From the NCBI GenBank assembly GCA_002420105.1, contig DIHJ01000030.1, positions 1 to 22,522 on the forward strand: DNA of 22,522 nt, written 5' to 3'. Positions within the stretch are counted from its first letter, which is position 1, and every line of letters begins with the position of its first letter. The notes below the pieces were generated by a model. It worked only from the letters and a program-made list of their open reading frames with translations. It had not been told where the DNA came from and ran no database searches. This DNA is from Nitrospira sp. UBA5699. Lineage in GTDB: Bacteria > Nitrospirota > Nitrospiria > Nitrospirales > Nitrospiraceae. Both the position numbers and the translations under genes were made by a program. Of the stretch, positions 7,574 through 14,697 are shown piece by piece.

Positions 7574-8569
7574 ATGGCGGACCCGAAACCGAAAAAAACC
7601 CGCAGCACGACGACGAGGCGGCGGAGAAAACCGGCCGGCGTCTCCAGCGGTCTCGGCGCGACGGAGTTGCAGGCCGCCGCCCCGCCCGGCGAGGTGGCCG
7701 AGTTGCATCGGGCGATCGACCAGGACGGCGGCAAGGTCCTGGCCGTCTATCGTGAGCCGTACGGCGGACGCTGGCTCGTGTTGGCGGCCCTGCCGATCGA
7801 GCTGGTCGAACCGACGCCCTATCAGCGCAATCTGTCCGATACCCACGTCCGAAAACTGGAAGGCGTCATCGGCCGGATCGGCCGGTTTCTGGATCCGATC
7901 ATCGCGGTGCGGCTGCCGAAACCCGATCACGCCGCGAAATACTGGACCCCGAACGGGAACCACCGGCTGTCGGCGATGCGCACGCTCGGGGCCAAGAGCA
8001 TCGTCGCGATCGTCGTGCCGGAGGCGGCCGCGGCCTATCAGATCCTGGCCCTCAATACGGAGAAGGCGCACAACCTGCGCGAAAAGGCGCTGGAAGTGGT
8101 CCGGATGTACCGGGAACTGGCGCAGCTGGACGATGCGACCGAGGACCGCTACGCCCTGGAATTCGAAGAGCCGGCGTTCGTCACCCTGGGCCTCTGTTAC
8201 GAGGAGCGGCCCCGATTCAGCGGCGGGGCCTATCATCCCGTCCTCAGACGGGTGGAGGAGTTCCTGAAGAAACCGATGCGGGCGGCGATCGAATTGCGAC
8301 GGGAACGGGCGCGCAAGCTGCTCGCGCTGGACGACCAGATCGTGAAGCAGGTCGAGGCGCTGAAAGCCAAAGGGCTGACCAGCCCCTACCTCAAGAGTTT
8401 TGTCGTGGCGCGGGTGAATCCCGTCCGGTTCCGGCCGAAGGACGCGGCCCCCCTTTCGTTCGAGGAGGCCCTCGACCGGATGGCCAAGGCCGCGGCCAAG
8501 TTCGATCCGGACAAGATCAGGATGGACGACCTGGCGAAGTCCGGAGGGGTTCCCGACGAGGGCGACTGA
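7574..8569 (+). CDS. Stand-alone ParB/sulfiredoxin-fold domain protein
   Basis: This 331-residue protein has a basic, disordered tail (KKTRSTTTRRRRK, 1-20). A ParB N-terminal-like domain spans roughly 70-150: an EPTPYQRNLSDTHVRKLEGVIGRI-type box I followed by NGNHRLSAMRTLG at 127-139, matching the GxRRxxA-type nucleotide-binding box of ParB and the Srx fold. ParB-type domains bind CTP or ATP and some act as nucleases or nucleotide-dependent clamps. The helical remainder (160-331) has no recognisable ParB DNA-binding HTH, and no parA or parS is nearby, so chromosome partitioning is not supported. It is divergent from the permease (85-bp gap) and lies 76 bp before the pterin dehydratase on the same strand. 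The start has no strong ribosome site. Confidence 0.72.
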   Translation: MADPKPKKTRSTTTRRRRKPAGVSSGLGATELQAAAPPGEVAELHRAIDQDGGKVLAVYREPYGGRWLVLAALPIELVEPTPYQRNLSDTHVRKLEGVIGRIGRFLDPIIAVRLPKPDHAAKYWTPNGNHRLSAMRTLGAKSIVAIVVPEAAAAYQILALNTEKAHNLREKALEVVRMYRELAQLDDATEDRYALEFEEPAFVTLGLCYEERPRFSGGAYHPVLRRVEEFLKKPMRAAIELRRERARKLLALDDQIVKQVEALKAKGLTSPYLKSFVVARVNPVRFRPKDAAPLSFEEALDRMAKAAAKFDPDKIRMDDLAKSGGVPDEGD

Positions 8570-8645
8570 CCGTTCCCCCGCCTTGTTTCTCCGGCGATCG
8601 CCCATTTAGAATATCGGTCTTCCGTTCTGATCCCAGGAGGCCGTG

Positions 8646-8996
8646 ATGGGGCTGGCCGACAACAAATGCATTCCCTGCCGGGGGGGCGTGCCGCCCCTTC
8701 CGGGCGATCGCGTGGAGGCGCTGCTGAGGGAACTCGGCCGCGGCTGGTCCCTGAATGCTCAAGGCCATTTGGAGCGACTCTACACGTTCAAGGATTTCGC
8801 CCAGGCCCTGGCGTACGTCAACAAGGTGAGCGCCGTGGCGGAAGCCGAGGGGCATCATCCCGATCTCCATCTGGCCTGGGGTAAATGCAAGGTCGAGATC
8901 TGGACGCACAAGATCAACGGATTGACCGAAAGCGATTTCTATCTGGCGGCGAAAGCGGACCGGGAATTCGAGCCGTTCCGGGCCGCAGGCGGTTGA
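8646..8996 (+). CDS. phhB: 4a-hydroxytetrahydrobiopterin (pterin-4a-carbinolamine) dehydratase
   Basis: This 116-residue enzyme dehydrates 4a-hydroxytetrahydropterin so that the cofactor of aromatic hydroxylases can be recycled. The family signature is clear: AEAEGHHPDLHLAWGKCKVEIWTH, with the active-site His-His-Pro at 70-72, a second His near 75 and the later LTESDF. An N-terminal CIPC pair (residues 8 and 11) precedes a GG. ATG 8646 is preferred over GTG 8643 because AGGAGG (8635-8640) is then 5 bp away. No phenylalanine hydroxylase is in the window, as is common for such stand-alone genes in bacteria. It is followed after 33 bp by the radical SAM gene, and the two are probably co-transcribed. 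Confidence 0.92.
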   Translation: MGLADNKCIPCRGGVPPLPGDRVEALLRELGRGWSLNAQGHLERLYTFKDFAQALAYVNKVSAVAEAEGHHPDLHLAWGKCKVEIWTHKINGLTESDFYLAAKADREFEPFRAAGG

Positions 8997-9029
8997 CCGG
9001 GCATAGCGCATGACGGAGGGAGGCATCAG

Positions 9030-10880
9030 ATGAGCGACAAAGCCCGGGTGGCGCTCGTCAACATGCCGTTCAGTTATTCGAAGTATCCGTCGATCCAGCT
9101 CGGCACGCTCTCCGCGCTTCTGAAATCCCGGGGCATCCCCGTCGACTGCCACCACCTCAACGTCCGCTTCGCCCACAAGATCGGCGTGCCGCTCTACGAA
9201 ATGATCTGCGAGAAACGCGCGCTCTTCGGCGAATGGCTGTTCTCCCATCTGCTCTTCCGCGACAATCCGAAGCGCGCGGAGTATCCCCGGGTATTCAAGC
9301 CGGTCTTCGAACAGATCGCCCGGGAGAGCGGACAGCCGCTCGGCTATTTCGAGGACATGGCGACCCGCACCGCCCCGCAGTTTCTCACCCAGGCCCTGAC
9401 GTCCATCGACTGGGGGCAGTACCGGCTCGTCGGCTTCACGTCCACGTTCGATCAGAACGTGGCCAGCCTCACCATGGCGAAATTGATCAAGGATCTGTAT
9501 CCCGACGTGAAGATCGTCTTCGGGGGGGCGAACTACGACGGCGAGATGGGGATGGAATATTTCCGGGCCTTCCCCTTCATCGACCATGTCGTCGTCGGCG
9601 AGGGCGAAGACACCTTTCCCGCGCTGGTCCGTCTGGTGCTCGAGGGAAAAACGGAGGGATTTCCCGAGGGCGTGGCCTACCGGGAGGGCGACCGGATCGC
9701 GTTCGCGCCGAACCGGTCCCTCTTCACCGATTTCACCAAGACCGGTCCGCCCGACTACGACGATTACTACCATCTCCTGGCCGAACTGGGGGAATCCGCG
9801 CAGGGGCTCGATCGCGTGCTCCTCTACGAAGGGTCCCGCGGCTGCTGGTGGGGCGAGAAACATCACTGCACGTTTTGCGGATTGAACGCCCAGAGCATGA
9901 AGTTCCGCGCCAAATCCTCCGAGCAGGTGGTGCGGGAGATGACCTATCTCTCCAACCGGTACGATACGGCGCGCTTCCGGCTGGTCGACAACATCATCGA
10001 CATGAAATACGTCGAGAACCTGTTCGGGAAATTCGCCGCCGAACATTGCGACCTGGACGTGTTCATCGAGACGAAGAGCAATCTGCACAAGAGCCAGATC
10101 CGCATGCTGGCGGCGGGCGGCGTCAAATGCATGCAGCCAGGGCTGGAGAGTCTGAGCCTCAATCAGCTGCGCGCCATGGACAAGGGCGTCACGCCGATGC
10201 AGAACATCGTCTGCCTGAAGTGGAGTTTCTACTATCGCGTGACGGTCTCCTGGAATATCCTGCTCGGGTTTCCCGGTGAGACCAGCGAGGACTACCGGCG
10301 CCAGATCGATCTGATCCCGTCGCTCGTCCACCTGCAGCCGCCGGAAGCCACGGGCAAGTTCTGGCTGGAGCGGTTCAGCCCGTATTACACCAGGCCGCAG
10401 GAGTACGGGATCCGGATTACCGGTCCGGGCATGGCGTACGAGTACGTGTACGACGGGCGCCGGGTGGATTTGAACAGGATCGCGTACGATTTCGAGTACG
10501 AACTCGAGAACTGGCCGGTGGACCCGCATCTCTACCAGGAGCTGGTTGCGGCGATCGAGGGCTGGCAGCGACTCCATGCCTCGAACGACAGGCCGTTTCT
10601 CTACTATTCCAAAGCGCTCGATTACGTGACGGTCTACGACGGGCGGAATCCCCGGGCTCCCACCCGCCGGCGCTACGACGGCGCGGAGGCGCTGGTGATC
10701 GAACTCTGCAACGACACGGCGAAGAGCCTGGAGCAAATTCGCGCGGGGCTCGCGGGCCGCGGCGGGGCGACCGACGACGCGCTGCTTCCGATTCTGGAAA
10801 ACCTCATCGCCGGGCGGGTTCTGTACGAGGAGCGCGGGAAGTACTTTACGCTGGCGATTCCCGAGAATCCCTACCTGTGA
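9030..10880 (+). CDS. B12-binding radical SAM protein, RiPP-maturation C-methyltransferase type
   Basis: The 616-residue enzyme has an N-terminal cobalamin-binding-like Rossmann domain (about 5-205: STFDQNVASLTMAKLIKDL, FGGANYDGEMG, VVGEGEDTFPAL). A radical SAM barrel of about 255-480 follows, and the C-terminus resembles a winged helix (AEALVIELCNDTAKSLEQI). The iron-sulfur motif is GCWWGEKHHCTFCGLN, Cys272-X7-Cys280-X2-Cys283, rather than the classic CX3CX2C. This motif, the following RAKS, and the later QPGLESL and SWNILLGFPGE match what I recall of the 'RiPP maturation radical SAM C-methyltransferase' family (TIGR03975-like). Such enzymes methylate or modify ribosomal peptides using SAM and cobalamin. 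GGAGGGAGG sits just before the ATG. No precursor peptide or exporter is visible next to it, so the substrate is unknown. Confidence 0.85.
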   Translation: MSDKARVALVNMPFSYSKYPSIQLGTLSALLKSRGIPVDCHHLNVRFAHKIGVPLYEMICEKRALFGEWLFSHLLFRDNPKRAEYPRVFKPVFEQIARESGQPLGYFEDMATRTAPQFLTQALTSIDWGQYRLVGFTSTFDQNVASLTMAKLIKDLYPDVKIVFGGANYDGEMGMEYFRAFPFIDHVVVGEGEDTFPALVRLVLEGKTEGFPEGVAYREGDRIAFAPNRSLFTDFTKTGPPDYDDYYHLLAELGESAQGLDRVLLYEGSRGCWWGEKHHCTFCGLNAQSMKFRAKSSEQVVREMTYLSNRYDTARFRLVDNIIDMKYVENLFGKFAAEHCDLDVFIETKSNLHKSQIRMLAAGGVKCMQPGLESLSLNQLRAMDKGVTPMQNIVCLKWSFYYRVTVSWNILLGFPGETSEDYRRQIDLIPSLVHLQPPEATGKFWLERFSPYYTRPQEYGIRITGPGMAYEYVYDGRRVDLNRIAYDFEYELENWPVDPHLYQELVAAIEGWQRLHASNDRPFLYYSKALDYVTVYDGRNPRAPTRRRYDGAEALVIELCNDTAKSLEQIRAGLAGRGGATDDALLPILENLIAGRVLYEERGKYFTLAIPENPYL

Positions 10881-10881
10881 G

Positions 10882-10906
10882 CCGGGCGTGCCGCGTGACA
10901 CGCCGG
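10882..10906. terminator. Hairpin between convergent genes
   Basis: CCGGGCGTG (10882-10890) and CACGCCGG (10899-10906) pair with one bulged G around an 8-base loop, two bases after the radical SAM stop codon. The hairpin lies between convergent transcription units and could end the rightward one; no T-run follows. Confidence 0.4.
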
Positions 10907-10949
10907 TCGTCACGCCTGCCGGCGCCCAGACGGATAAATCACGTCCCGC

Positions 10950-11282
10950 CTACATCGACAGCTTCTCGGCGACGTTCCGCATCTGCACGCCGTGGACGAG
11001 CGAGGCTCCGCCGCGGATCGCGCAGGCCACATGGACCGCCTCCGTCATCTCTTCGACGTTCGAACCCTTCTCCAGGGATGCCTGCGTATAGGCGTCGATG
11101 CAGTACGGGCATTGCACGGCATGGGCGACGGCCAGCGCGATGAGCGCTTTCTCGCGCTCGGTCAGCGCGCCTTCCGCAAAGACGGCGCTGTAATAGCCCA
11201 TGAACTTCTCCCACAGGTCCTTGTTGCCCTTGCCCATCTCGGCGAATTTCCCCAGATCGTGCGGGTGGTAATAGGTGTCCAT
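10950..11282 (-). CDS. AhpD-like carboxymuconolactone decarboxylase family protein (arsenosugar-associated peroxidase-like type)
   Basis: This 110-residue all-helical protein carries the AhpD-type redox centre, AHAVQCPYCIDAYTQ with Cys58 and Cys61 and His54, followed by EMTEAVHVACAIRGGASLVHGVQM. The AVAHAVQCPYCIDAY block and the opening MDTYYHP strongly resemble the small AhpD-like proteins annotated as arsenosugar biosynthesis-associated peroxidase-like (TIGR04169-type), many of which have selenocysteine at the first cysteine. Here that codon is an ordinary Cys. The usual radical SAM partner ArsS is not in this window, so the pathway is not established and a general thiol peroxidase or disulfide role is equally possible. 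The start has GAGGAG upstream. It converges with the radical SAM gene. Confidence 0.82.
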   Translation of the reverse strand: MDTYYHPHDLGKFAEMGKGNKDLWEKFMGYYSAVFAEGALTEREKALIALAVAHAVQCPYCIDAYTQASLEKGSNVEEMTEAVHVACAIRGGASLVHGVQMRNVAEKLSM

Positions 11283-11311
11283 CGTGGCTCCTCGCTTGAA
11301 GGTGAAGGCTG

Positions 11312-11372
11312 AGGTCGAGGCTGAGGTACGGAGAACGGAGCCCGCGCTGAGCGTGAGTCTCAGCCTCGACCT
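11312..11372. repeat. 14-bp inverted repeat between two minus-strand genes
   Basis: AGGTCGAGGCTGAG (11312-11325) and its exact complement CTCAGCCTCGACCT (11359-11372) flank a 33-base loop. The left arm is part of a short tandem pattern (GGCTGAGGTCGAGGCTGAGGT). It begins one base beyond the stop of the gene at 11374, so it may act as a terminator or RNA-stabilising stem for that message. The tandem pattern also suggests a small interspersed repeat. Confidence 0.55.
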
Positions 11373-11373
11373 G

Positions 11374-11658
11374 TCACGCGTTGCTCTGGGGTTCGGGATC
11401 GGCTTGCGACAGGATCTGGGAGAAGCGCTTCCCGACGATGCCGGAGACCTTCCCCATGAGGTCGGTCACTTCCTGCCACTCGTGAGGGAGCAAATCCTGC
11501 TTGAGCTGCGGGTGGATCGCCCATTGCGCGTCGACCTGCGTCCCTTTCCGGCTGACGAGGACGCGGAGCAGTTCGACGTCCCAGGTGGTCGATTCGGCTC
11601 CGGCCGGCTGCGACTGATTGCCGTTTGATTGTCCCGATGGAGGCGTTGAACTGGCCAT
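11374..11658 (-). CDS. Unknown short protein
   Basis: This 94-residue protein is not recognised. Residues 1-22 are polar and probably disordered (Ser/Gln/Asn-rich). From TTWDVELLRVLVSRKGTQVDAQW it seems to form mixed helices, with HEWQEVTDLMGKVSGIVGKRFSQIL as an amphipathic helix. No signal peptide or membrane segment is present. AAGGAG 9 bp before ATG 11658 supports translation. It lies between the AhpD-like gene (91 bp downstream) and the inositol-phosphatase gene (124 bp upstream), all on the minus strand. A GC hairpin (CCGGCC 11746-11751 with GGCCGG 11760-11765) separates it from the latter. Confidence 0.65.
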   Translation of the reverse strand: MASSTPPSGQSNGNQSQPAGAESTTWDVELLRVLVSRKGTQVDAQWAIHPQLKQDLLPHEWQEVTDLMGKVSGIVGKRFSQILSQADPEPQSNA

Positions 11659-11782
11659 GCCGCGGTACTCCTTGTGGCTGATTGTCCCGGCAGATCATAA
11701 CTCATCGGGATTCCCCCTGTATATTCCCCGGAAACGGTCCTGTGACCGGCCGGGCTCCAGGCCGGCGGTTCAGACAGGCGGC

Positions 11783-12598
11783 CTACCGGGCCGGGTCTTC
11801 CCCGAGGACGGCGAGCATCGCCTCGTGAACGAGGCCGTTGCTGGCCACCAGTTCCGGCTGATGGATGGAGTGGGTATTTCCGCGGAAGTCCGTGACCCTG
11901 CCGCCCGCCTCGCGGAGAATGACGACGCCGGCCGCCATGTCCCAGGGGCTGAGTTTCACCTCCCAGAATCCGTCGAAACGGCCGGCGGCGACGTAGCAGA
12001 GATCGAGGGCGGCGCTGCCGGTGCGGCGTACTCCCCGAGTCTTCAAGGCAAACCGCGCGAAGTGGTCCAGATTGTTGTTCGGGGTCTCGCGGATATCGTA
12101 GGCGAAGCCGGTCACCAGCAGCGAACGATCGAGCAGGTCCGTCGCCGACACCGCGATCGGTCGTCCGTTGAGGTACGCCCCGCCGCCCGCCTGCGCCGTG
12201 AACAGTTCGTCTCTGGTGGGATCGTACACGACCCCGATCAGGCCGCGCCCGTCGCATTCCACCCCGATCGATACCGCATAGACGGGAAATCCGTGGGCGA
12301 AGTTGGTCGTGCCGTCGAGCGGGTCGATGATCCACCGATACCGGGAGGACGAGGCGGTATCCGCGCCCCGCTCCTCGGCCAAAATACGGTGATCGGAAAA
12401 TCTGGCGCGAATGTGATCGACGATGCACTGCTCGGCGGCATGATCGGCGTCGGTGACCAGATTGACGGGGTTTTTCAGCTCGACGCGAAACCCGCTTCGT
12501 GCGTAGTTCAACAGCAGCGCGCCGGCGGCTTGAGCCGCTTCGGCCGCAACGGACAGCAGGGCCTCAGGCCGGCAATCTTCGGACGAATGTTCGCGCAT
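11783..12598 (-). CDS. suhB: Inositol monophosphatase family protein (SuhB-like)
   Basis: This 271-residue magnesium-dependent phosphatase shows all family motifs: LAEERG with metal-binding Glu76, DPLDGTTNF at 92-100 (Asp92, Asp95), and SPWDMAAGVVILREAGG near the C-terminus with the third catalytic Asp. It hydrolyses myo-inositol-1-phosphate or related sugar or nucleotide phosphates; bacterial SuhB can also bind transcription antitermination complexes. Which of these roles applies is not visible. The N-terminal helix and length fit the bacterial group. The start at 12598 has no obvious ribosome site, and a slightly different start is possible. The 3' end is followed by a GC hairpin at 11746-11765. 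Confidence 0.88.
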   Translation of the reverse strand: MREHSSEDCRPEALLSVAAEAAQAAGALLLNYARSGFRVELKNPVNLVTDADHAAEQCIVDHIRARFSDHRILAEERGADTASSSRYRWIIDPLDGTTNFAHGFPVYAVSIGVECDGRGLIGVVYDPTRDELFTAQAGGGAYLNGRPIAVSATDLLDRSLLVTGFAYDIRETPNNNLDHFARFALKTRGVRRTGSAALDLCYVAAGRFDGFWEVKLSPWDMAAGVVILREAGGRVTDFRGNTHSIHQPELVASNGLVHEAMLAVLGEDPAR

Positions 12599-12755
12599 GG
12601 GCCGACATCATAGCACGCCACTTCCCGCATGGACGGATGCGTGCACGCTCCTCTACCAATAGGAGAAGCCGGACGACGCACCACCATGAATAGGCCTGGT
12701 ACGATCGTCATTCTCCATGAGTGACCCATGCAAGGCATGGTAATCACTTTCTCTA

Positions 12756-12797
12756 TTGACTTGCATCACAAGCAAGGATATAAAGCAAGCATGCTTG
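12756..12797 (+). promoter_or_regulatory. Promoter with palindromic operator-like site for the HARE-HTH gene
   Basis: TTGACT (12756-12761), a 17-bp spacer and TATAAA (12779-12784) form a good housekeeping promoter 28 bp before the start codon. Two bases beyond the -10 box lies the perfect 12-bp palindrome CAAGCATGCTTG (12786-12797), covering the expected transcription start. A half-site-like CTTG-N5-CAAG lies in the spacer. A DNA-binding protein, possibly the encoded HTH protein itself, could repress here; that is inference. The remaining part of 12599-12812 shows nothing else clear. Confidence 0.65.
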
Positions 12798-12812
12798 TGA
12801 AGGAGCCCGCCT

Positions 12813-13319
12813 TTGGAAGAACTCACCGATATCCTGGTCGGCCTTGAACAGCGGATCAACGCCTACAAGAACCGACTGCAGGAGCTGGAAAAAAAACGTC
12901 GTCGATTGGACGACGAAATCGCGACGATCAAGAAATATCTGGAACTGGCGGAGACGCTGTATCGCGTCGAAGCCGACAAAGCCAAACTCGCGAGTCTCTC
13001 GACTCAACTCCTCAGCGACGAAAAGGGTGCGCGCGCCCTTCCCGTCGACGTGACGGATCAATCACGGGAAATTCTATTAGGACGGAGCAAATATGCCGGG
13101 AAGAGCGTACCGGAAGCGGCCTATCAGGTGCTGCGCGAGGCGAACCGCCCCATGCATGCCAAAGAACTTGTCCAGCGGCTGGTTGAGGGCGGACTGCAGA
13201 TCAAGGGGAAAACGCCGCTCACGTCCGTGGCGACATCGTTGAAGCGCGACAAGCGGTTCAGGAAGGTCGGTCCGAACACGTTCGAGGCCCTTGAAGAGAT
13301 GTTGATTCACGCGGTCTGA
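12813..13319 (+). CDS. Coiled-coil and HARE-HTH (winged-helix) domain protein
   Basis: The 168-residue protein starts with a charged coiled coil (about 5-60: LEQRINAYKNRLQELEKKRRRLDDEIATIKKYLELAETLY) and ends with a winged-helix domain at about 97-162. The latter reads SVPEAAYQVLREANRPMHAKELVQRLVEGGLQIKG in pieces, then KTPLTSVATSLKRDKRFRKVGPNTFEA, which fits the HARE-HTH fold found in RpoE (delta), ASXL proteins and restriction-linked proteins. Such domains are thought to bind DNA or chromatin-like complexes. The start is TTG 12813: AAGGAG lies 7 bp upstream, while upstream ATG and GTG codons are in other frames. The coiled coil probably makes it a dimer. The promoter palindrome suggests autoregulation. 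Confidence 0.8.
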   Translation: MEELTDILVGLEQRINAYKNRLQELEKKRRRLDDEIATIKKYLELAETLYRVEADKAKLASLSTQLLSDEKGARALPVDVTDQSREILLGRSKYAGKSVPEAAYQVLREANRPMHAKELVQRLVEGGLQIKGKTPLTSVATSLKRDKRFRKVGPNTFEALEEMLIHAV

Positions 13320-13366
13320 CGGCAACCACTCACACGCGTCTCAAACTGCGAAGGGGGGTGAGAGTC

Positions 13367-13405
13367 TTGGCGACGAAGAAAGCAGCAAAGAAGAAGAAGA
13401 AGTAA
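13367..13405 (+). CDS. Possible 12-residue lysine-rich mini-ORF
   Basis: TTG 13367 opens MATKKAAKKKKK followed by TAA at 13403. AAGGGGGGTGA six bases upstream matches the anti-Shine-Dalgarno complement almost completely, and a stable hairpin follows at 13424-13453. An in-frame GTG at 13358 would lie within the ribosome site and is less likely. The composition resembles tails of histone-H1-like proteins. It lies 47 bp after the HARE-HTH gene and may be a remnant of a longer basic tail, a translated mini-gene or chance. Translation is unproven. Confidence 0.4.
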   Translation: MATKKAAKKKKK

Positions 13406-13423
13406 GTCCCGCCTCGATTCTAG

Positions 13424-13453
13424 CGTCGGGGGCGAGGCCACTCGCTCCCGACG
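13424..13453. terminator. Hairpin terminator between convergent genes
   Basis: CGTCGGGGGCGAG (13424-13436) pairs with CTCGCTCCCGACG (13441-13453) with one G-T mismatch and a 4-base loop. It lies between the HARE-HTH unit and the 3' end of lpxC (stop at 13547). No long T-run follows on either strand. Confidence 0.55.
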
Positions 13454-13546
13454 TTATACCAGCCGGTGCAATCCCTACAGACAGACTTCCGTACGACGAC
13501 GGCAACGTCGCGGGCCGGTGTGCGCCGATCAGTCGGAAGGAAGACG

Positions 13547-14482
13547 CTAGGAAGCTTGAAGGGCCACGGCCGAGACGGGTCTCGGAGTCGCGATGGCGGG
13601 GAGCGGTTCGGCCTGGGCGGTCGAGTGGTCGGTGTTGAGCAGTACCCAGCATTCCGGATGGTTCAAAATCTGCTTCACCAGGCGCGTGTGTAACGCATGT
13701 CCCGATCGATCGGCGATCAAGTGGCCGATGAACGGGAGCCCGAGGAGCGAGAAATCGCCGATGAGGTCCAACACCTTGTGACGCACGAACTCGTTCGTGA
13801 AGCGAAGCCCCGATTCGTTGAGAATCCCGTCCCGGGACAGGACGACGGTGTTCTCAAGGTTGCCGCCGCGACCCAGTCCGCGGGCCCAGAGCGCTTCCAC
13901 TTCCTGCAAGAAACCGAACGTCCGCGCCGCGGCAATCTCGGATTCGAATGCCCGGGCCGAATGTTCATAGGTGTAGGTCTGCGTCTGGATCAGCGGATGA
14001 TCGTATTGAATGGAATAGGTGATCCGGGGCGTGGCGGACGGTTCGATCCGGATGCGGCGCGATCCGTCGACCACCTCAAGAGGTCTCGTCATCTTGAGAT
14101 ACGGTTGCAGGCTGTTCTGTGACACAATGCCGGCCGATTGGATCAGCCGGACGAAGGGGGCGGAACTGCCGTCCATCACCGGCGCCTCGCCGGCATCAAG
14201 CTCCACATAGACGTTGTCGACATTCAAGCCCGCCAGCGCCGCGAGGACGTGCTCGATGGTCTTGACTTGAAAGCCGTTGCCGCTGATGGCGGTGCAAAGT
14301 TCGGTCGGAACCAGATGATCGACGGAGGCGACGAGCGAGGCTCCCGCATGTCCGTTGCGATTGACAAACACGACGCCGGTATCCGGAGGAGCCGGCCGAA
14401 GCGTCATGGAGACAGGTTGCCCGGAATGAAGCCCGATCCCCGAGCAACTTACCTGATTCGCCAACGTTTGCTGCAGTCTCAC
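13547..14482 (-). CDS. lpxC: UDP-3-O-acyl-N-acetylglucosamine deacetylase
   Basis: LpxC is the zinc enzyme for the committed step of lipid A synthesis and acts in the cytoplasm near the membrane. Numbering from GTG 14482 gives 311 residues. Metal and catalytic residues are all present: Glu77-His78 in TIEHVLAAL, His235 and Asp239 in NEFVRHKVLDLIGD, and His262 in DRSGHALH. The N-terminal SGIGLHSG substrate loop is intact. GTG 14482 is chosen over GTG 14503 because GGAGGG then lies 6 bp upstream and homologous sequence starts there. The gene stands 215 bp downstream of the response regulator and has its own control region (see the sigma-54-like site). About 20 C-terminal residues are Pro/Ala-rich and probably flexible. 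Confidence 0.96.
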   Translation of the reverse strand: MRLQQTLANQVSCSGIGLHSGQPVSMTLRPAPPDTGVVFVNRNGHAGASLVASVDHLVPTELCTAISGNGFQVKTIEHVLAALAGLNVDNVYVELDAGEAPVMDGSSAPFVRLIQSAGIVSQNSLQPYLKMTRPLEVVDGSRRIRIEPSATPRITYSIQYDHPLIQTQTYTYEHSARAFESEIAAARTFGFLQEVEALWARGLGRGGNLENTVVLSRDGILNESGLRFTNEFVRHKVLDLIGDFSLLGLPFIGHLIADRSGHALHTRLVKQILNHPECWVLLNTDHSTAQAEPLPAIATPRPVSAVALQAS

Positions 14483-14513
14483 AGGAGTCCCTCCAAAAAT
14501 CACAGATGACTAC

Positions 14514-14529
14514 AGCAACTCTGGTGCCA
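14514..14529 (-). promoter_or_regulatory. Sigma-54 (-24/-12) promoter-like element before lpxC
   Basis: On the minus strand, 14529 to 14514 reads TGGCACCAGAGTTGCT. It fits the RpoN consensus TGGCAC-N5-TTGCT with exact spacing between the GG and GC dinucleotides. Transcription would start near 14503, leaving about 20 bases of leader containing the GGAGGG ribosome site of the GTG 14482 start. Upstream is an AT-rich stretch (about 14565-14590) that could bend DNA. Dyads in the enhancer range are GTGACATGTGTGAC near 14617-14630 and TTCAATTGAA near 14635-14644. No clear sigma-70 promoter was found here. Confidence 0.55.
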
Positions 14530-14697
14530 GATATGTTTTGGCGGGAAATACTTCATAAGGCATTGAAAAGACTAATTAATAATAATATGCACGTCGCAGA
14601 TCATCTGTGGCGAAAATGTGACATGTGTGACTTTTTCAATTGAATCAGATAGTTGGATTGTCACTCGTGCGATGCGGCAGGAAGAGGCGCTCCCCGG

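Noticed and set aside
8517..10913. Minus-strand 798-codon open frame opposite the radical SAM gene.
   Set aside because: The plus-strand genes there have clear catalytic motifs. The reverse product has no recognisable domain and has the composition of a shadow frame.
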